NCBI RefSeq assembly: GCF_042100115.1
Contig: NC_091273.1
Span: 3,286,001 to 3,350,000, forward strand
Direction: 5' to 3'
Origin: Alternaria dauci
Taxonomy: Eukaryota; Ascomycota; Dothideomycetes; Pleosporales; Pleosporaceae
Length of the DNA: 64,000 nt
The notes below the pieces were generated by a model, which worked only from the letters and a program-made list of their open reading frames with translations, searched no databases and was not told where the DNA came from. A program made the translations under genes and the position numbers. This document shows, piece by piece, positions 31,970 through 42,171 of this stretch (positions are counted from its first letter, which is position 1; each line of letters starts with the position of its first letter).

Positions 31970-34172
31970 CTACTTTGCAACCCCGTTTGCCTCCAACTTG
32001 ACAAACTCTGGCTCAGCTTTCTTCACACCAAATTTCTGATTCAGAATAACAAACTGGCCCACAAGTATCATCTGACTCCATTTCGGCCGGTCTCCATCAT
32101 ATATTGCATCGTGCAATAGATCCTTGCACTTTTCCCACTCCAAGAATCCCAAAACCTCGACATTCTCCTTCGTAAGCAGTTTCTCGAACAGCTTGTGTAC
32201 TGGTCCATCAGGCTTGTATTTGACTGGAGCAGAGAAAGGATGCTTCTTGCGTGTATACAGCTCATTCGTGATGAACGGCTTCATGGCTTCCTTGAGGATC
32301 CACTTTTCGCTGAAGGTGCGAGTAGAAGGATCGTAATGCAGTTTTACCGAAGGGGGAAGTTTCATGGCATATTCTGTGAGGCGGTGATCGAGGAATGGTT
32401 GACGCCCTTCGACACTGTGGGCCATCTCGCAGCGGTCACCTAATACGGTGAGAAGACCGTTTGCGAGAGACGACTTGATCCAGATGTATAGCGAAGTGTG
32501 AAGTGGATGCCATTTGCTGGTCATCAGTTCGCGTGTGCGGCCGTCGATAGCGTTCACAGCGGTGAGGCGTTTGTCGGTAGTGCCAAACTCGCCGAATACC
32601 CAAGGCGCGAAGAGCGGATCCCGTAGAGATGCGGTCTGTGTGAAGCCGAGGAAAGAAGTGTTGTTCACCTGGGCACGTACTACGGCCGAGGTCACAAGTT
32701 CCTTTGGACCCGAGGAAATGGTGCCTTCTAATCCTTTGAACGTTACTATGCGCTCTTCTTCAGGGAGACAAGAATTTGGCCATGCAAGATCAGGTTCGCG
32801 AACAAAGTCGGTAAGTAACTCCCTGTAGCCGGCGAAGTGTTCATCTGACCCTTCTCCTGTAAGGACCACCTTGATACCTTCTTCACTGGTAAGCTTCGAA
32901 AGCAGGAATTTGCCGACGGTCCCCAGATCAGTTACAGCTGCCTCGTTGTGCCAGACTGCGTTCTCGATGTTGGCTGCAAAGTTCTCTTCAGTCATCTCAC
33001 AGTGGTGCATCTTGACCCCAAGCCAGTCCGCAGTACGACGCGCGATCGGCTCTTCGTCGTGTTCTTCACCAATAAACTTGACACTGAAGCAGTTGATCCT
33101 TTCTGAAGCCGGGGCAGTGCCAAGCTTAGCACCTTCCGTGTCCATGAGATGCTTTACCATTCCCGCTATTGCACTGGAGTCGATGCCGCCGCTGAGAAAG
33201 ACACCGATCGGCACGTCTGCACGGAGACGGTCTCGTACGGCGTCTAGGAGGCGGTCTCGTACACCCTGTATCATCTCGTCTTCGGTTCTTGTTTCAAGCT
33301 CACGCTGAAATGTGTTAGTGATAGTTGTGATGCACCTGTCACTGCACATACCTTGTCTCTGAAGTCAACATCCCAATACTTGTCTTGCGAAACAGTTCCA
33401 AAAGACCTACACACCAGATAGTGACCAGGTAGTATCTTGGAAACACCTTGGAAGATGGTCCTCCCATCGCACAACCAGCCCACATCTTTGATGCTTTGCA
33501 CGTCCCACTCGGGTTGCCATCCGAAAGGAAGGAATGCCTTCATCTCGGAAGCGATCTACGAGGTGAATGTGAGTGTTCAGTATGAGCGAAAAGTGAATAA
33601 TGACCATACCAGCAGTTTGCCGTCTAGAACCGTGTAGTACATGGGCTTGATGGCATATCGATCGCACGCGGCGATAAAGATCTGAGCCTCGGAGTCGTAT
33701 AAACATAGTGAGAACTCTCCGCGTAGATGCGACAGGAACGATAGACCGTGCTTCTTGTATAGCGCCAGTGCAATCTCGGAGTCTGACTGGCTCTTGAATT
33801 TGTAGCCCTCGCGACTGAGGCGATCTCGGATTTCTTGGTAACCGTATAGCTCGCCATTTACTACAGCATGGATAGTGCCGTCTGCATCGTGGAATGGCTG
33901 TTCACCTTCTGGGTTCAAGTCGACGATCGCCAGTCGATTGTGGGCAAGAGCTAGGTGGTAAGGAAGTCAGTCGCGTGCTCGTGTCTATTGCAGCCGTAGT
34001 GACTTCTCCACGTACCCACGCGACAATCTTCGCTAATCCACTGGCCTTCTGCATCGGGCCCGCGATGCTTGATAGTATCCAGACTCTGCCCCAGTGTTTT
34101 GCTCAACTCCCCACGTTCCTTTGCTAACGGCCCATGACCCCGCAATGCAACCGCACAAGTGATGCCACACAT
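31970..34172 (-). CDS. Asparagine synthetase (glutamine-hydrolysing), long AsnB-like type
   Basis: Four exons (34172..34016, 33950..33610, 33555..33352, 33304..31970) encode about 678 residues; introns are 65, 54 and 47 bp. The start is set so that Cys2 of MCGI is the glutaminase nucleophile. The class II amidotransferase domain shows HRGPDAEG, HNRLAIVDL, NGELYGYQEIR and SDSEIAL. The synthetase half has the pyrophosphate loop FLSGGIDSS, VLTGEGSDEHFAGY, and RCEMAHSVEGRQPFLDHRL. It makes asparagine from aspartate, ATP and glutamine. It is about 100 residues longer than the yeast Asn1/Asn2 type and carries SGGIDSS rather than their SGGLDSS, so it belongs to a second, bacterial-like group. Genome-wide it is likely a paralogue of the housekeeping enzyme; its physiological role is unknown. 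Confidence 0.88.
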
Positions 34173-34475
34173 GATTACCCGATTCAAGAGATCTGAAAAG
34201 AAGGAGTGTGCAGCGCTTCCCCATGGCTTTTCATCCGGAGTCCGGCAATACGTCTAAACATGACGTAGACACGCAAGCCGTAGCAATGATTGTTCAATGG
34301 GGTTTGATTGTTCCTGATAAGCCCGCATCGCTTGTTACTTGTTTGGGTTTTAGTGGGCGCCCCTGGATCGCCCAGATCGCGCGGCTCCTAACGGGATCTT
34401 CGAGCTTCAACAAGCACAGCTTCAAGTCTTCCATACATCTTCAAGTTTGTTATCGTGCTGTTTTCGCGAGGGCGT
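34173..34475. other. Intergenic region
   Basis: About 300 bp of 5' flank of the asparagine synthetase and 3' flank of the next minus-strand gene. No gene is seen. Confidence 0.4.
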
Positions 34476-35555
34476 TCACAGCCAGCGTTCGTCATCATCC
34501 GCTGGCATCCCTCGGATGTAGCGACGGTACTCCCAACCGTGAATCCCACATTTGAGACATTTCTTTTTGTGCTCGCCATCTGGGCCCGCCATACGATTTT
34601 CGAGGTCCGAAGGGCGGAATCGACAAAATGACTCTCTCGATTCTGACCCAAGGAGGCCATCTTCGCCGACGACGTGGTACCTTCGCAATCCGGGACAAGC
34701 CGCTGTTGCTCGCTTTCTGCAGTGGCCATCTACCGCTACCAGATCTCCGCTACGCAACCCCTCCTCTGTCAAATCCCATGAAACTACTAGCTTCTTGATG
34801 AAGGCTGGTTGTGGCCGCCAGTGCTTTACCATCGAACCGTATTTGTTTAGCTTGAGATCAGCACTCTGACCGACAGGATCGTGCGCATACGTGAGACCAG
34901 TCTCCAGAACGAAGAACAGGCGTCTGAAGGTTTTGCTAATATGCGTAAACATCCTGACATGTTGACTGTTCCTTCTCAACGAGCCCGAGAAGTGCAAGGT
35001 TAAGCAGTCTAACCATAAGCCGAAGATGGCGTTCAAAGGTCGGAAAGTTGCGAAGAAACGTGGGTCCATTCTGGCGAGTTCATGGATTCTGTGACCAGGA
35101 ACTACCAGTGTCAAATTTCGCAGGGTGTGAAACTTGGCATGCATGCTAACAGGTGTTCGTGTTGCGACAGGTAGCAGAATGCGAACTCCTAGCTCGGACT
35201 GTGAGAGGACGTCCCGCTTGTACGCCAGGAGCCACGCTTTTGTCGTGCGAATCGACACTCCTTCGCACTCGTGCTTTGCTTGGCGACATGAAAGGATCAG
35301 TCCGCAACACTGTTCGTTGTCGATGGGCGGAAGGTCTAGAAGCTCGTATATGGTGATGCGGACCTCAGCCGGGAGCCTAAGGAGAGGCGACGAGGTCTGC
35401 GCAACCTGAAGTGGAGACATGTTCAAATGCTCTACAATAAAAGCTAGGGTACAAAGTGATGCAGACGCGTCCTCGAAATGAGATTCGGTCATCATATATC
35501 CGAATTCTCTCACGTTGCTGCCTGAACCGAGGACATTTGATTGGCTGACGCACAA
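34476..35555 (-). CDS. F-box-like fungal protein of unknown function
   Basis: Single frame of 359 residues. An in-frame ATG at 35420 (MSPLQVAQ) would start just before the conserved part and is equally likely. The motif SPLLRLPAEVRITIYELLDLP is the F-box-like '2EXR' type N-terminus found in large families of Pleosporales proteins. LILSCRQAKHECEG follows, then helices with FHTLRNLTLVVPG. There are no membrane segments. The C-terminus has a CLKCGIHGWEYRRY element with one Cys pair, not a full zinc finger. Such proteins may connect to ubiquitin ligases but their partners are unknown. The 3' end lies 303 bp from the asparagine synthetase start, with no sign of co-regulation. Confidence 0.65.
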   Translation of the reverse strand: MCVSQSNVLGSGSNVREFGYMMTESHFEDASASLCTLAFIVEHLNMSPLQVAQTSSPLLRLPAEVRITIYELLDLPPIDNEQCCGLILSCRQAKHECEGVSIRTTKAWLLAYKRDVLSQSELGVRILLPVATRTPVSMHAKFHTLRNLTLVVPGHRIHELARMDPRFFATFRPLNAIFGLWLDCLTLHFSGSLRRNSQHVRMFTHISKTFRRLFFVLETGLTYAHDPVGQSADLKLNKYGSMVKHWRPQPAFIKKLVVSWDLTEEGLRSGDLVAVDGHCRKRATAACPGLRRYHVVGEDGLLGSESRESFCRFRPSDLENRMAGPDGEHKKKCLKCGIHGWEYRRYIRGMPADDDERWL

Positions 35556-35766
35556 CCTCCACTCTTCGACCTGCTTCCGCTTTCAGAAAGAGGCACCCAT
35601 CAAAGCGCCATCGACGAGCCGATTGTGAATAGTTGAGTCTGGCTTTGTCAGATTGTTATCCACTATTCTGTTGCTGATTCGACTGCAGCTTCATCATTCA
35701 ATCATACGTTACCTCTGACCTTTGGTACTCTCAATGCCCTCACTGCTGTCTTTCAAGCATCAATAG

Positions 35767-35776
35767 TACCTAGGTA
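35767..35776. repeat. TACCTAGGTA palindrome, copy 1
   Basis: Perfect 10-bp palindrome in the intergenic region upstream of the F-box-like gene; one of four in the 35.7-41.8 kb interval. Confidence 0.75.
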
Positions 35777-36179
35777 GATGTAACTTTCCCACTTCCTAGA
35801 CCTCATACTCACGATCACTCCTTGAGAACACCGTCTGCGGCTCATCACCACCCTCGACAGGCAGATAACTAGCTATTCTTACTTGGGCGGCATAAGAGGG
35901 GGTAGGTACCATGGGCATCACAAGAATATGGCAAGTTGTTGAGTAAAGCAAAATTTATTCCGCGCAACTCCAAAATCACAATCTATTCCAAAAGCGAAAT
36001 ATATCCCGCGCATCTCTAACTAGGTTTTTCTATCTTCTAAAGCAAAGAAAACACATGTAAGTACATGCAAAGCTTTTAGTAGTACCTAGGTGACGATGTA
36101 AAGAAGCAAAAATTAGGAAAATACCACATAGTAAAACTTGGAAATCCCCGTCCAGATCGAACACCCACACAGGAATAGG

Positions 36180-36189
36180 TACCTAGGTA
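36180..36189. repeat. TACCTAGGTA palindrome, copy 2
   Basis: Perfect copy just downstream of the NLP stop codon; the shorter ACCTAGGT also occurs at 36084-36091. Confidence 0.75.
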
Positions 36190-36241
36190 TGGTTGTGGAC
36201 ACGCATATATATGCTCTTCGACAATGGTGGCGATGGAACAC

Positions 36242-37096
36242 CTAGACAAAAGCCTTGTCCAAGTTGCTAAAGAAAACGTCAGGCCTGAAAGGCACGTTTG
36301 CGTCCCTGAACAGGGTACTGGGGGTAAGAGCCTGCTTAGCAGCGTTGGGCATAGTATCCCAGTCGTTGATCCAGTAGGTGCGACCGACAGTGTTGGTAAA
36401 CTGGGTAGCGTGGTTGTAGGGAAATTCGACAAAGTACTCTACTTTGACGTTGTTGCCCTGGGTGGGGGGGCTTGTGGTTGGCTTGAATCCGCCATGGCCG
36501 GACGCAGCGGCGCCAAGAATCCGAGGATTGGTATTCGCTGGGTTGTCAAGCCAGACGACAACGCTCTCCTGTGAATGCATAGACACAAAGTCAGCAAATG
36601 TCTCAAATGTATTTTGAACAGTCACAACTTACCCAGTCATGGCGATGGCCGCCTACGACGTTGCCAGCGGCTGGCTGGTCCTTGGGCCAGTACCATGCAT
36701 ACATGATAGCGAACTTGCCCCTGTGCCATGCTGCACGAGCATAGGTTTGGCCCTTGTTTTGGTCACGGCATCCAGCGCTGACGTTGCCAGTATCCTGGAG
36801 ACCTCCACTTTGAACAAGATGTGTGAGCGCTTGGAATATGAGTGCATTGTTTCATAAGCTTACCTGGTGTTGCCACGGTCATCAACTGCAGTGTAGGGCT
36901 GGCAGCCGTGAGCAATGTGAAGCAAGGGCTGGAACCTTAGGATGGCACGACCAATCGCTCCTTCTTGCAGGCGGGTTTGGATTGGGTTGAGGGAGTCGTG
37001 CGGGACTACAGCGCGAGCATCGAGCTGAGATGCAGTGGGAGCTGCTAGGACGCCTGATACTGCTGCAAAGGCAGAAAAGATCGTAGTAAGATGCAT
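36242..37096 (-). CDS. Necrosis-inducing NPP1 family protein (NLP, type 1)
   Basis: Three exons (37096..36864, 36807..36633, 36568..36242) encode about 244 residues, a normal length. Residues 1-18 form a signal peptide. The NPP1 hallmark heptapeptide GHRHDWE is present, with the 64 bp second intron falling between its W and E codons. Two cysteines, one near the end of exon 1 and one early in exon 2, match the disulfide pair of type 1 NLPs. All residues of the heptapeptide that coordinate the metal ion are intact and the frame is unbroken, so the gene looks functional. Family members are secreted and bind plant sphingolipids (GIPCs), permeabilising eudicot membranes; many are non-cytolytic, and activity cannot be judged from sequence. 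A TATA box lies about 130 bp upstream of the ATG. Confidence 0.9.
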
Positions 37097-37227
37097 CTTG
37101 TAAACGAGGAGTGTCCAGGTGATAGAGCGAACGGCGAGCAAAGAGGCAGAGAGTGTGTACTGATGTAAGGACTGTGTTGCTGCGATCTGTGGAAAGCTGT
37201 GTTTAGAATATGAAGGGCTTCGTGGTG

Positions 37228-37236
37228 TCTTTTATA
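37228..37236 (-). promoter_or_regulatory. TATA box of the NLP gene
   Basis: TATAAAAGA on the minus strand, about 130 bp upstream of the NLP ATG; a strong TATA element suits an inducible gene. Confidence 0.55.
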
Positions 37237-37852
37237 TCCAGAGCTTCTGCACAGTTCAAGATACCCTGCTGTCATCTCACAATAGTACGTCGGTGATACG
37301 ATACCATTCGGTGACATTACCTAGCTACTCGGTGTTAAAGGTCTTGGTGAGAATGCACCCATAATGCATCGAGATATCACCGTACGGGGTCCACAAAGCG
37401 TGGGGAGTCTGAGAACTAGTCTCTTTACGAGAACACGTGCACCACGGTCGTGCAACACGATACTACTATGCCTTTGTAGCTAAAGTAGTAAGATGCTTGG
37501 CACTCGTGGATAACCTGCTCCCTAGGGCAGACAGGTGCCGGCGTATCGGCGCCACACCTTCTCAGAACATACGCGATACGATGTACCGGCTGAGAAGCGT
37601 ACCAGACGAATCAAGCCATGACAGTCTTTTAATCATAAGTCCAACATGATAACGTCAAACCGCAGGCCAAACTCCAGAGATCATTTTCATGCAGGCCATG
37701 TAGAGCGTGAATAGAGACCTCGGGATGGTCTTAGCAACAAGGACTTCATGAACGCCAGAAAAAATGGACATATCAGGTCCTCAACCAAGTCCTTGACTCT
37801 TGGCGGCTTGCATTGCGGTGAGATGAGTTCCAAGGTCACCAAGGTACATGGA

Positions 37853-37862
37853 TACCTAGGTA
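37853..37862. repeat. TACCTAGGTA palindrome, copy 3
   Basis: Perfect copy in the gap between the NLP and DUF7136 genes. Confidence 0.75.
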
Positions 37863-38761
37863 CGCGCTGTCTTGGCTTGCGACAATGGTCTGATCCAATC
37901 TGGATTGAAGCCATTGCTAGACTTGGGGAGATTCCGCTGCAACAAGTTAACTCAGCTTGCTGGGCCGAAATTAGGTCGGCTAGTAACCGAAGTCTGTAAG
38001 GAGCCACCTCTAGCCCGCATTGGAAAAGTCACGATCTGCAAAAGGGCTAGAGCTGGTCAGATGGTGTTGTATTGCACAGACCACCCTACCAAAACCGCTC
38101 CTAGAGGTGCATTGAAGGCATAATGAAACAAGTTTTGAACCCCTACAGGCGCCAAGTATCAGAGTTTCAAGAAAGAGGCAGTGTTGAATCGCGTCGGTCT
38201 TGCCGGCAGCAGCACATAACCCACGAAATCTAACACTTGTCCTGTCTGCAGCGACTGGATTTCAGCGCGAATGGTAGATTCCGTAAATGCCATACTAGGG
38301 TGTCGTGACATGACGTGCAGCACGATTTCGCGCTACGGCGTGCTATTGCTAGCTCGTTTTCAGGGTTCGCTCACGTCGGCCCTTTGACACAGGCCCGTTC
38401 ATGCTGCTTCAACAACTCAGCCGAGCAATTCTAGAATACGTGTAGCTTAGCCAGGTACCGATTCTAGACCCCAACCGAAGGTTGCCTTTTGTGTTCAGTT
38501 CCGCGTCTCTAGTGCGACCAAGCAAATTTGTTGTTCAGCCCTTCCCAATGCTCCTAAACCCTTTTCAATAAGGTGTTTTATATCATCATTTGTGACTCCT
38601 GCTCATTTGTGACTACATAGGTAGGTGTGGCGGCGTGTCCGTCCTCGATGCATGTTCACGAACATTGTGATTACTGAAAAGGTATGCGCCAGTAACGTAT
38701 CCACGAAGAAACGATGTGAAGATTCGAGAACTCAATTACACCCGGACATGCTGTTCCGACG

Positions 38762-39676
38762 TTACAGCGACCACATCTCCCATCCACCAAGAAACAAGGC
38801 TGCAGCGAGTGCTGGATGTACTGATACATCTGTTGCGATGGCAGCGTTTGATGAGGCAGGCCACTCAGTAGTAGTTGGCGTTGCAGCAGCAGCCAGACTT
38901 TGTGAAGCAGACAGACTTTTTACGACGCTAGATATGCTGCTGACCATAGGTCCATCAGGCTTGATGGCGCATGGATTTCCACCCTCTTTTAACCGCAATT
39001 GATCCAGTGAACAGACGTCTGAATCGCTCGCGTGAACCATAGCGAAATTGCCCAGCCGCCCACACTTGTCGGTGACATTTCCGAGCGCATCTGCGTTAGG
39101 AGCACTCCAATCGCCAGGTAGTACGGGAAGGAGCGTAAAAAGCACTTCCGAAGTAATGACAGGCCTGGGGTGATCACACTGGGCATCTATATCTTGCCAT
39201 TGGATGTACCACTGCAACGCATATGCAGTGCCTCCGTAGAATGGGACATGATCCCATTCCATTGGATTAGTGTAGTTGGTCAAGATGTACGGTGATCCAT
39301 CGGTGTTGGTAAATGTCGATACGTTTTCTGAGGTAAATATCCTGTCCCATGAATCCTCAATCACCCCCCCTGGGATGGGATTCTCGATGCTGCCCCACGG
39401 CATGATATCCCATGTGAACTTAAACGGACCGAGTTCGGTAGCCGCGGTAAGGTTCTGGAAGGCGAACACGATAGGCAATGATGAGGTATAGTTGTATGTT
39501 TCATTTGCGCGAGGGAATAAAATGTCGATTTCGAAAGTCGGAATGCTTGATGTTGGTGTTTGGGTTTCCGCAGATGACGTGGGTGTGAAGGAAGCAACGG
39601 CCGTTGGCGTAATCTGAGCAAAGGCTGAGCGGCAGACAGCTAGAACTGCTGCTGCATGACAAGAATATCGTGACAT
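38762..39676 (-). CDS. Secreted DUF7136 family protein, possibly GPI-anchored
   Basis: Single exon, 304 residues. Residues 1-20 are a signal peptide (AVLAVCRSAFAQ). A Thr/Ser-rich stretch precedes the DUF7136 domain, which starts near FEIDILFPRANETYNYTSSLPIVFAFQN and continues to about residue 240 with several conserved Cys (QCDHP, DKCGRLG, DVCSLDQ, NPCAIKP). A Ser/Thr/Ala-rich linker then leads to a short hydrophobic C-terminus (HPALAAALFLGGW), a pattern seen before GPI attachment. Many N-glycosylation sites are present. The function of DUF7136 is unknown; these proteins are restricted to ascomycetes and expected at the cell surface or wall. Confidence 0.8.
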   Translation of the reverse strand: MSRYSCHAAAVLAVCRSAFAQITPTAVASFTPTSSAETQTPTSSIPTFEIDILFPRANETYNYTSSLPIVFAFQNLTAATELGPFKFTWDIMPWGSIENPIPGGVIEDSWDRIFTSENVSTFTNTDGSPYILTNYTNPMEWDHVPFYGGTAYALQWYIQWQDIDAQCDHPRPVITSEVLFTLLPVLPGDWSAPNADALGNVTDKCGRLGNFAMVHASDSDVCSLDQLRLKEGGNPCAIKPDGPMVSSISSVVKSLSASQSLAAAATPTTTEWPASSNAAIATDVSVHPALAAALFLGGWEMWSL

Positions 39677-39916
39677 CGTTTTTTATGACTTTTATGACAG
39701 GTTAGAAGTATTCGAACCCCCGGAAAATTCCGTCAATATCGTGATGTGACAACAAGCCGCGCTTTGTCGTGTTATAAACCGTGGCGCAAAGATCCTTCGC
39801 AATCTTAAGGTGCTGCACTACCGTTCAGGCGCCCAACTAACCCTCTTTGGTGCGTGGTGGTGGTCTCTCCTTTTTATTCTTTAACCGAATGGACCTTCTG
39901 CTTTCAGCAATGAAGC

Positions 39917-41659
39917 TCAAAAAGAGTAAAATTCAACCTCAGCGATACCAGTTCGGGCCGGAATTGTTATAGCAATAGGAAATCCTCCATAGTCAGGATC
40001 TTCATTTGGCATCATCGCGTTTGCTCCGCTTCTCGTCTCATCGCCACCCAACGTTCTTAGTGTTCGTAACGTGCCTGCCGCTATGTCATCCACAGTCTTC
40101 TCTTCATTCCTTAGGATGCCGTTGAACTTTGTGTCGGCCTTTGTCGATCGACACATCACCTGAAATCCCCAGCCAACAAGTAGAAAATTCGCTCCGCCAC
40201 GATGTATGACCATGCCACTGCCGGTTCCAGGTTTGCCAAAGACGAAAGAGCGCTCCACAGTGATGTCCCAGTCGCCGAAACTTTGCTTGATGGATTTAGA
40301 TGGATCTCTATCGCCGATCATCTCATCAAAACAGAAGCCAACAGACGAGCCCGGATTTCGTTGCGCTTCCAGGACAATTTGAGAGACCTGGGATAAGAGC
40401 CTGTAGTGTTTTGTATAAGGATTGTTCTCTGGCTCTAGAGTGTCGATGCCAAACGGGCTGGCCAACAAAGCTTGAAACGTTCCGTAGGCTATCCAAATGC
40501 GACGAACGCCGTACTCATCTCTTCGCTGCTCAGGAATGAAAAGTGTATTGTCACCATGCCGATACTTCGCGCATAGACTAGTATACTCGTTAAGGTAGAT
40601 GTCCGGCGCAATGAATTCGAGGTCTGGCGCAAATCGTAGCCAAATATCAAGGACGTTGCTTGTCGCACCTCCAGAAGGATAATCACCTGGCTCCCCACCT
40701 CCGCCAACGACAATAGGAGTATCGTTGTCAGCATCCTCCCCAGCATAGTTCTGCCATACGTTGGTGTATAACGGAAGTGGGTATTCAGATTTCCCAGCCG
40801 CTGCTACACGATTGACGTAGTGTGCGTAATGGTATGCCATAAAGAGCTCGTCAGTCCTGCAACCGACGCCAAAAACTTCTTCCCAAGTACCAGACTGCGG
40901 CTTCGATCGCGCGACGAAAGTCTGGAGGTTGGCCTTGAGATCCGCGTGTAGTTGGTCATAGTCATTGCTCAAAAATTGAATAAGTTCTGCAGGTACTGTT
41001 CCAGAGAAGATCTTGTTAGCCTCTTCACTTCCGTCCCGGCTGTCGAACAGAAGACCGACTTCGTTCTCGACTTGCACCATCAACACGGTACTGTAATTTT
41101 CATCCACCTCTTTGACGTGATCAAGCAGCTTTCCAAACGCCTTTGCATCTGCTTCAACATTCTGCTTGTGGAACAGAGACAAGACATCCGCGATCTCAAT
41201 CACTCCTCCGGCCCTTCGAAGTTCGGCGCGCGGGAAGCGTTTCGGGTTTGTTTTCACCCATGATGGTGTATAGGTCGATCTACCTAGTAATTATCTCATC
41301 AGTATATAGGAACAGGTTGCGAGGATACCTGTAGATGTCGACCCACCGTTCTTAAATGATCCGAACCATAACAAGATTAGATGTAAGCCGTATCTTCGTG
41401 CATCCAATATGACCTTATCCAGCTCTTCAAAGTTGAACTTGCCCTCTTCAGGCTCGATCATCTCCCAACTGACGGACCCAAGAAGAGTGTTGACATTCGT
41501 TGCAACCATTTTAGGCCAGATCTCACTCATGTATTCGGCAGACGAAAGCGAAGAATTCTGCAGCTCCCCGCCCAACATCAGGTACGGCTTGCCGTCAACG
41601 ATAAGTTGCTTGGTATCTCCATACTTTCGGAGGTACGGAATTGATGAAGTAGAAGTCAT
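39917..41659 (-). CDS. GH35/GH42-like beta-galactosidase with DUF5597-type C-terminus
   Basis: Two exons, 41659..41347 and 41283..39917, encode about 559 residues. The start MTSTSSIPYLRKYG is used because family N-termini begin there; an in-frame ATG at 41704 exists. The TIM-barrel part includes GGELQNSSLSS, EIWPKMVATNVNTLLGSVSWEMIEPEEG and LLWFGSFKN. MVQVENEVG holds the predicted acid/base Glu (Asn-Glu pair) and TLFIPEQRRDE probably the nucleophile. The C-terminal region is a beta-rich DUF5597-like domain. There is no signal peptide, so an intracellular galactosidase is likely. The intron is placed with a GTGGGT donor (63 bp) because it gives the family-like KNxxSTYxPSWVK join; a later donor (GTATCC) is in frame too and would insert six residues. 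Confidence 0.8.
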
Positions 41660-42171
41660 GGTGGATAATGACCTCCGGTTTGGAGAACCTGTTGATGTAT
41701 GCAATAATACCTAGGTATGAAACAAAAGACAGTACGCAGAGCTTAGGTAGGCAGCCACAAACGTTCCTTCTGAGCGCTCGTTACCTAGATATACAGCAAG
41801 TGGAACTGCGGGGCTGCTCCAGCGGGGTAGTTCCCACCGAACAGAGGATTTCGTGAGATTTACCGGTGCTAGAAGTGCAGCCACACTACCTGCATGCTAG
41901 AGCCATCAGCCACAAATGACATATCCGCTCTTGTGCCATTGGCTGCCACATTACCCAGATGGTATGACTCCACCGTATACTGCAAGTAGAAGCCAGGATG
42001 TCTCACCGAATAGCGACAGGAGAGCAGATAGTCAAGTACAAAACAATGTAGACCAAGTGGCTTAGGAAGACTGGAAGGCCAACTGACTGATAGTGCTCGT
42101 ACCCCGGCGATATAACTAGGGACTCACGTCTGACCAAAGAGAGGTTCTCTTACAAAAAGTACCCATCTCGA
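41660..42171. other. Intergenic region
   Basis: About 510 bp between two minus-strand genes; contains one TACCTAGGTA palindrome (41708-41717) and TACCTAG/TAGGTA fragments nearby. No gene is seen. Confidence 0.4.
41708..41717. repeat. TACCTAGGTA palindrome, copy 4
   Basis: Perfect copy about 50 bp upstream of the beta-galactosidase ATG. Confidence 0.75.

Larger units (their letters stand above)
35556..36241. other. Intergenic region with palindromes
   Basis: About 690 bp between two minus-strand genes, somewhat AT-richer than its surroundings. It contains three ACCTAGGT palindromes (35768, 36084, 36181). No gene is seen. Confidence 0.45.
37097..38761. other. 1.7 kb intergenic region
   Basis: Contains the NLP promoter on its left side (TATA box at 37228-37236), one TACCTAGGTA palindrome (37853) and no convincing gene. 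A 50-58 codon minus frame near 38310-38150 has protein-like composition but is too short to call. Confidence 0.4.

Noticed and set aside
39695..39725. tRNA-like T-loop string (TTCGAAT in reverse complement near 39710)
   Set aside because: The flanking bases do not form the T stem and no acceptor or anticodon arms could be drawn.
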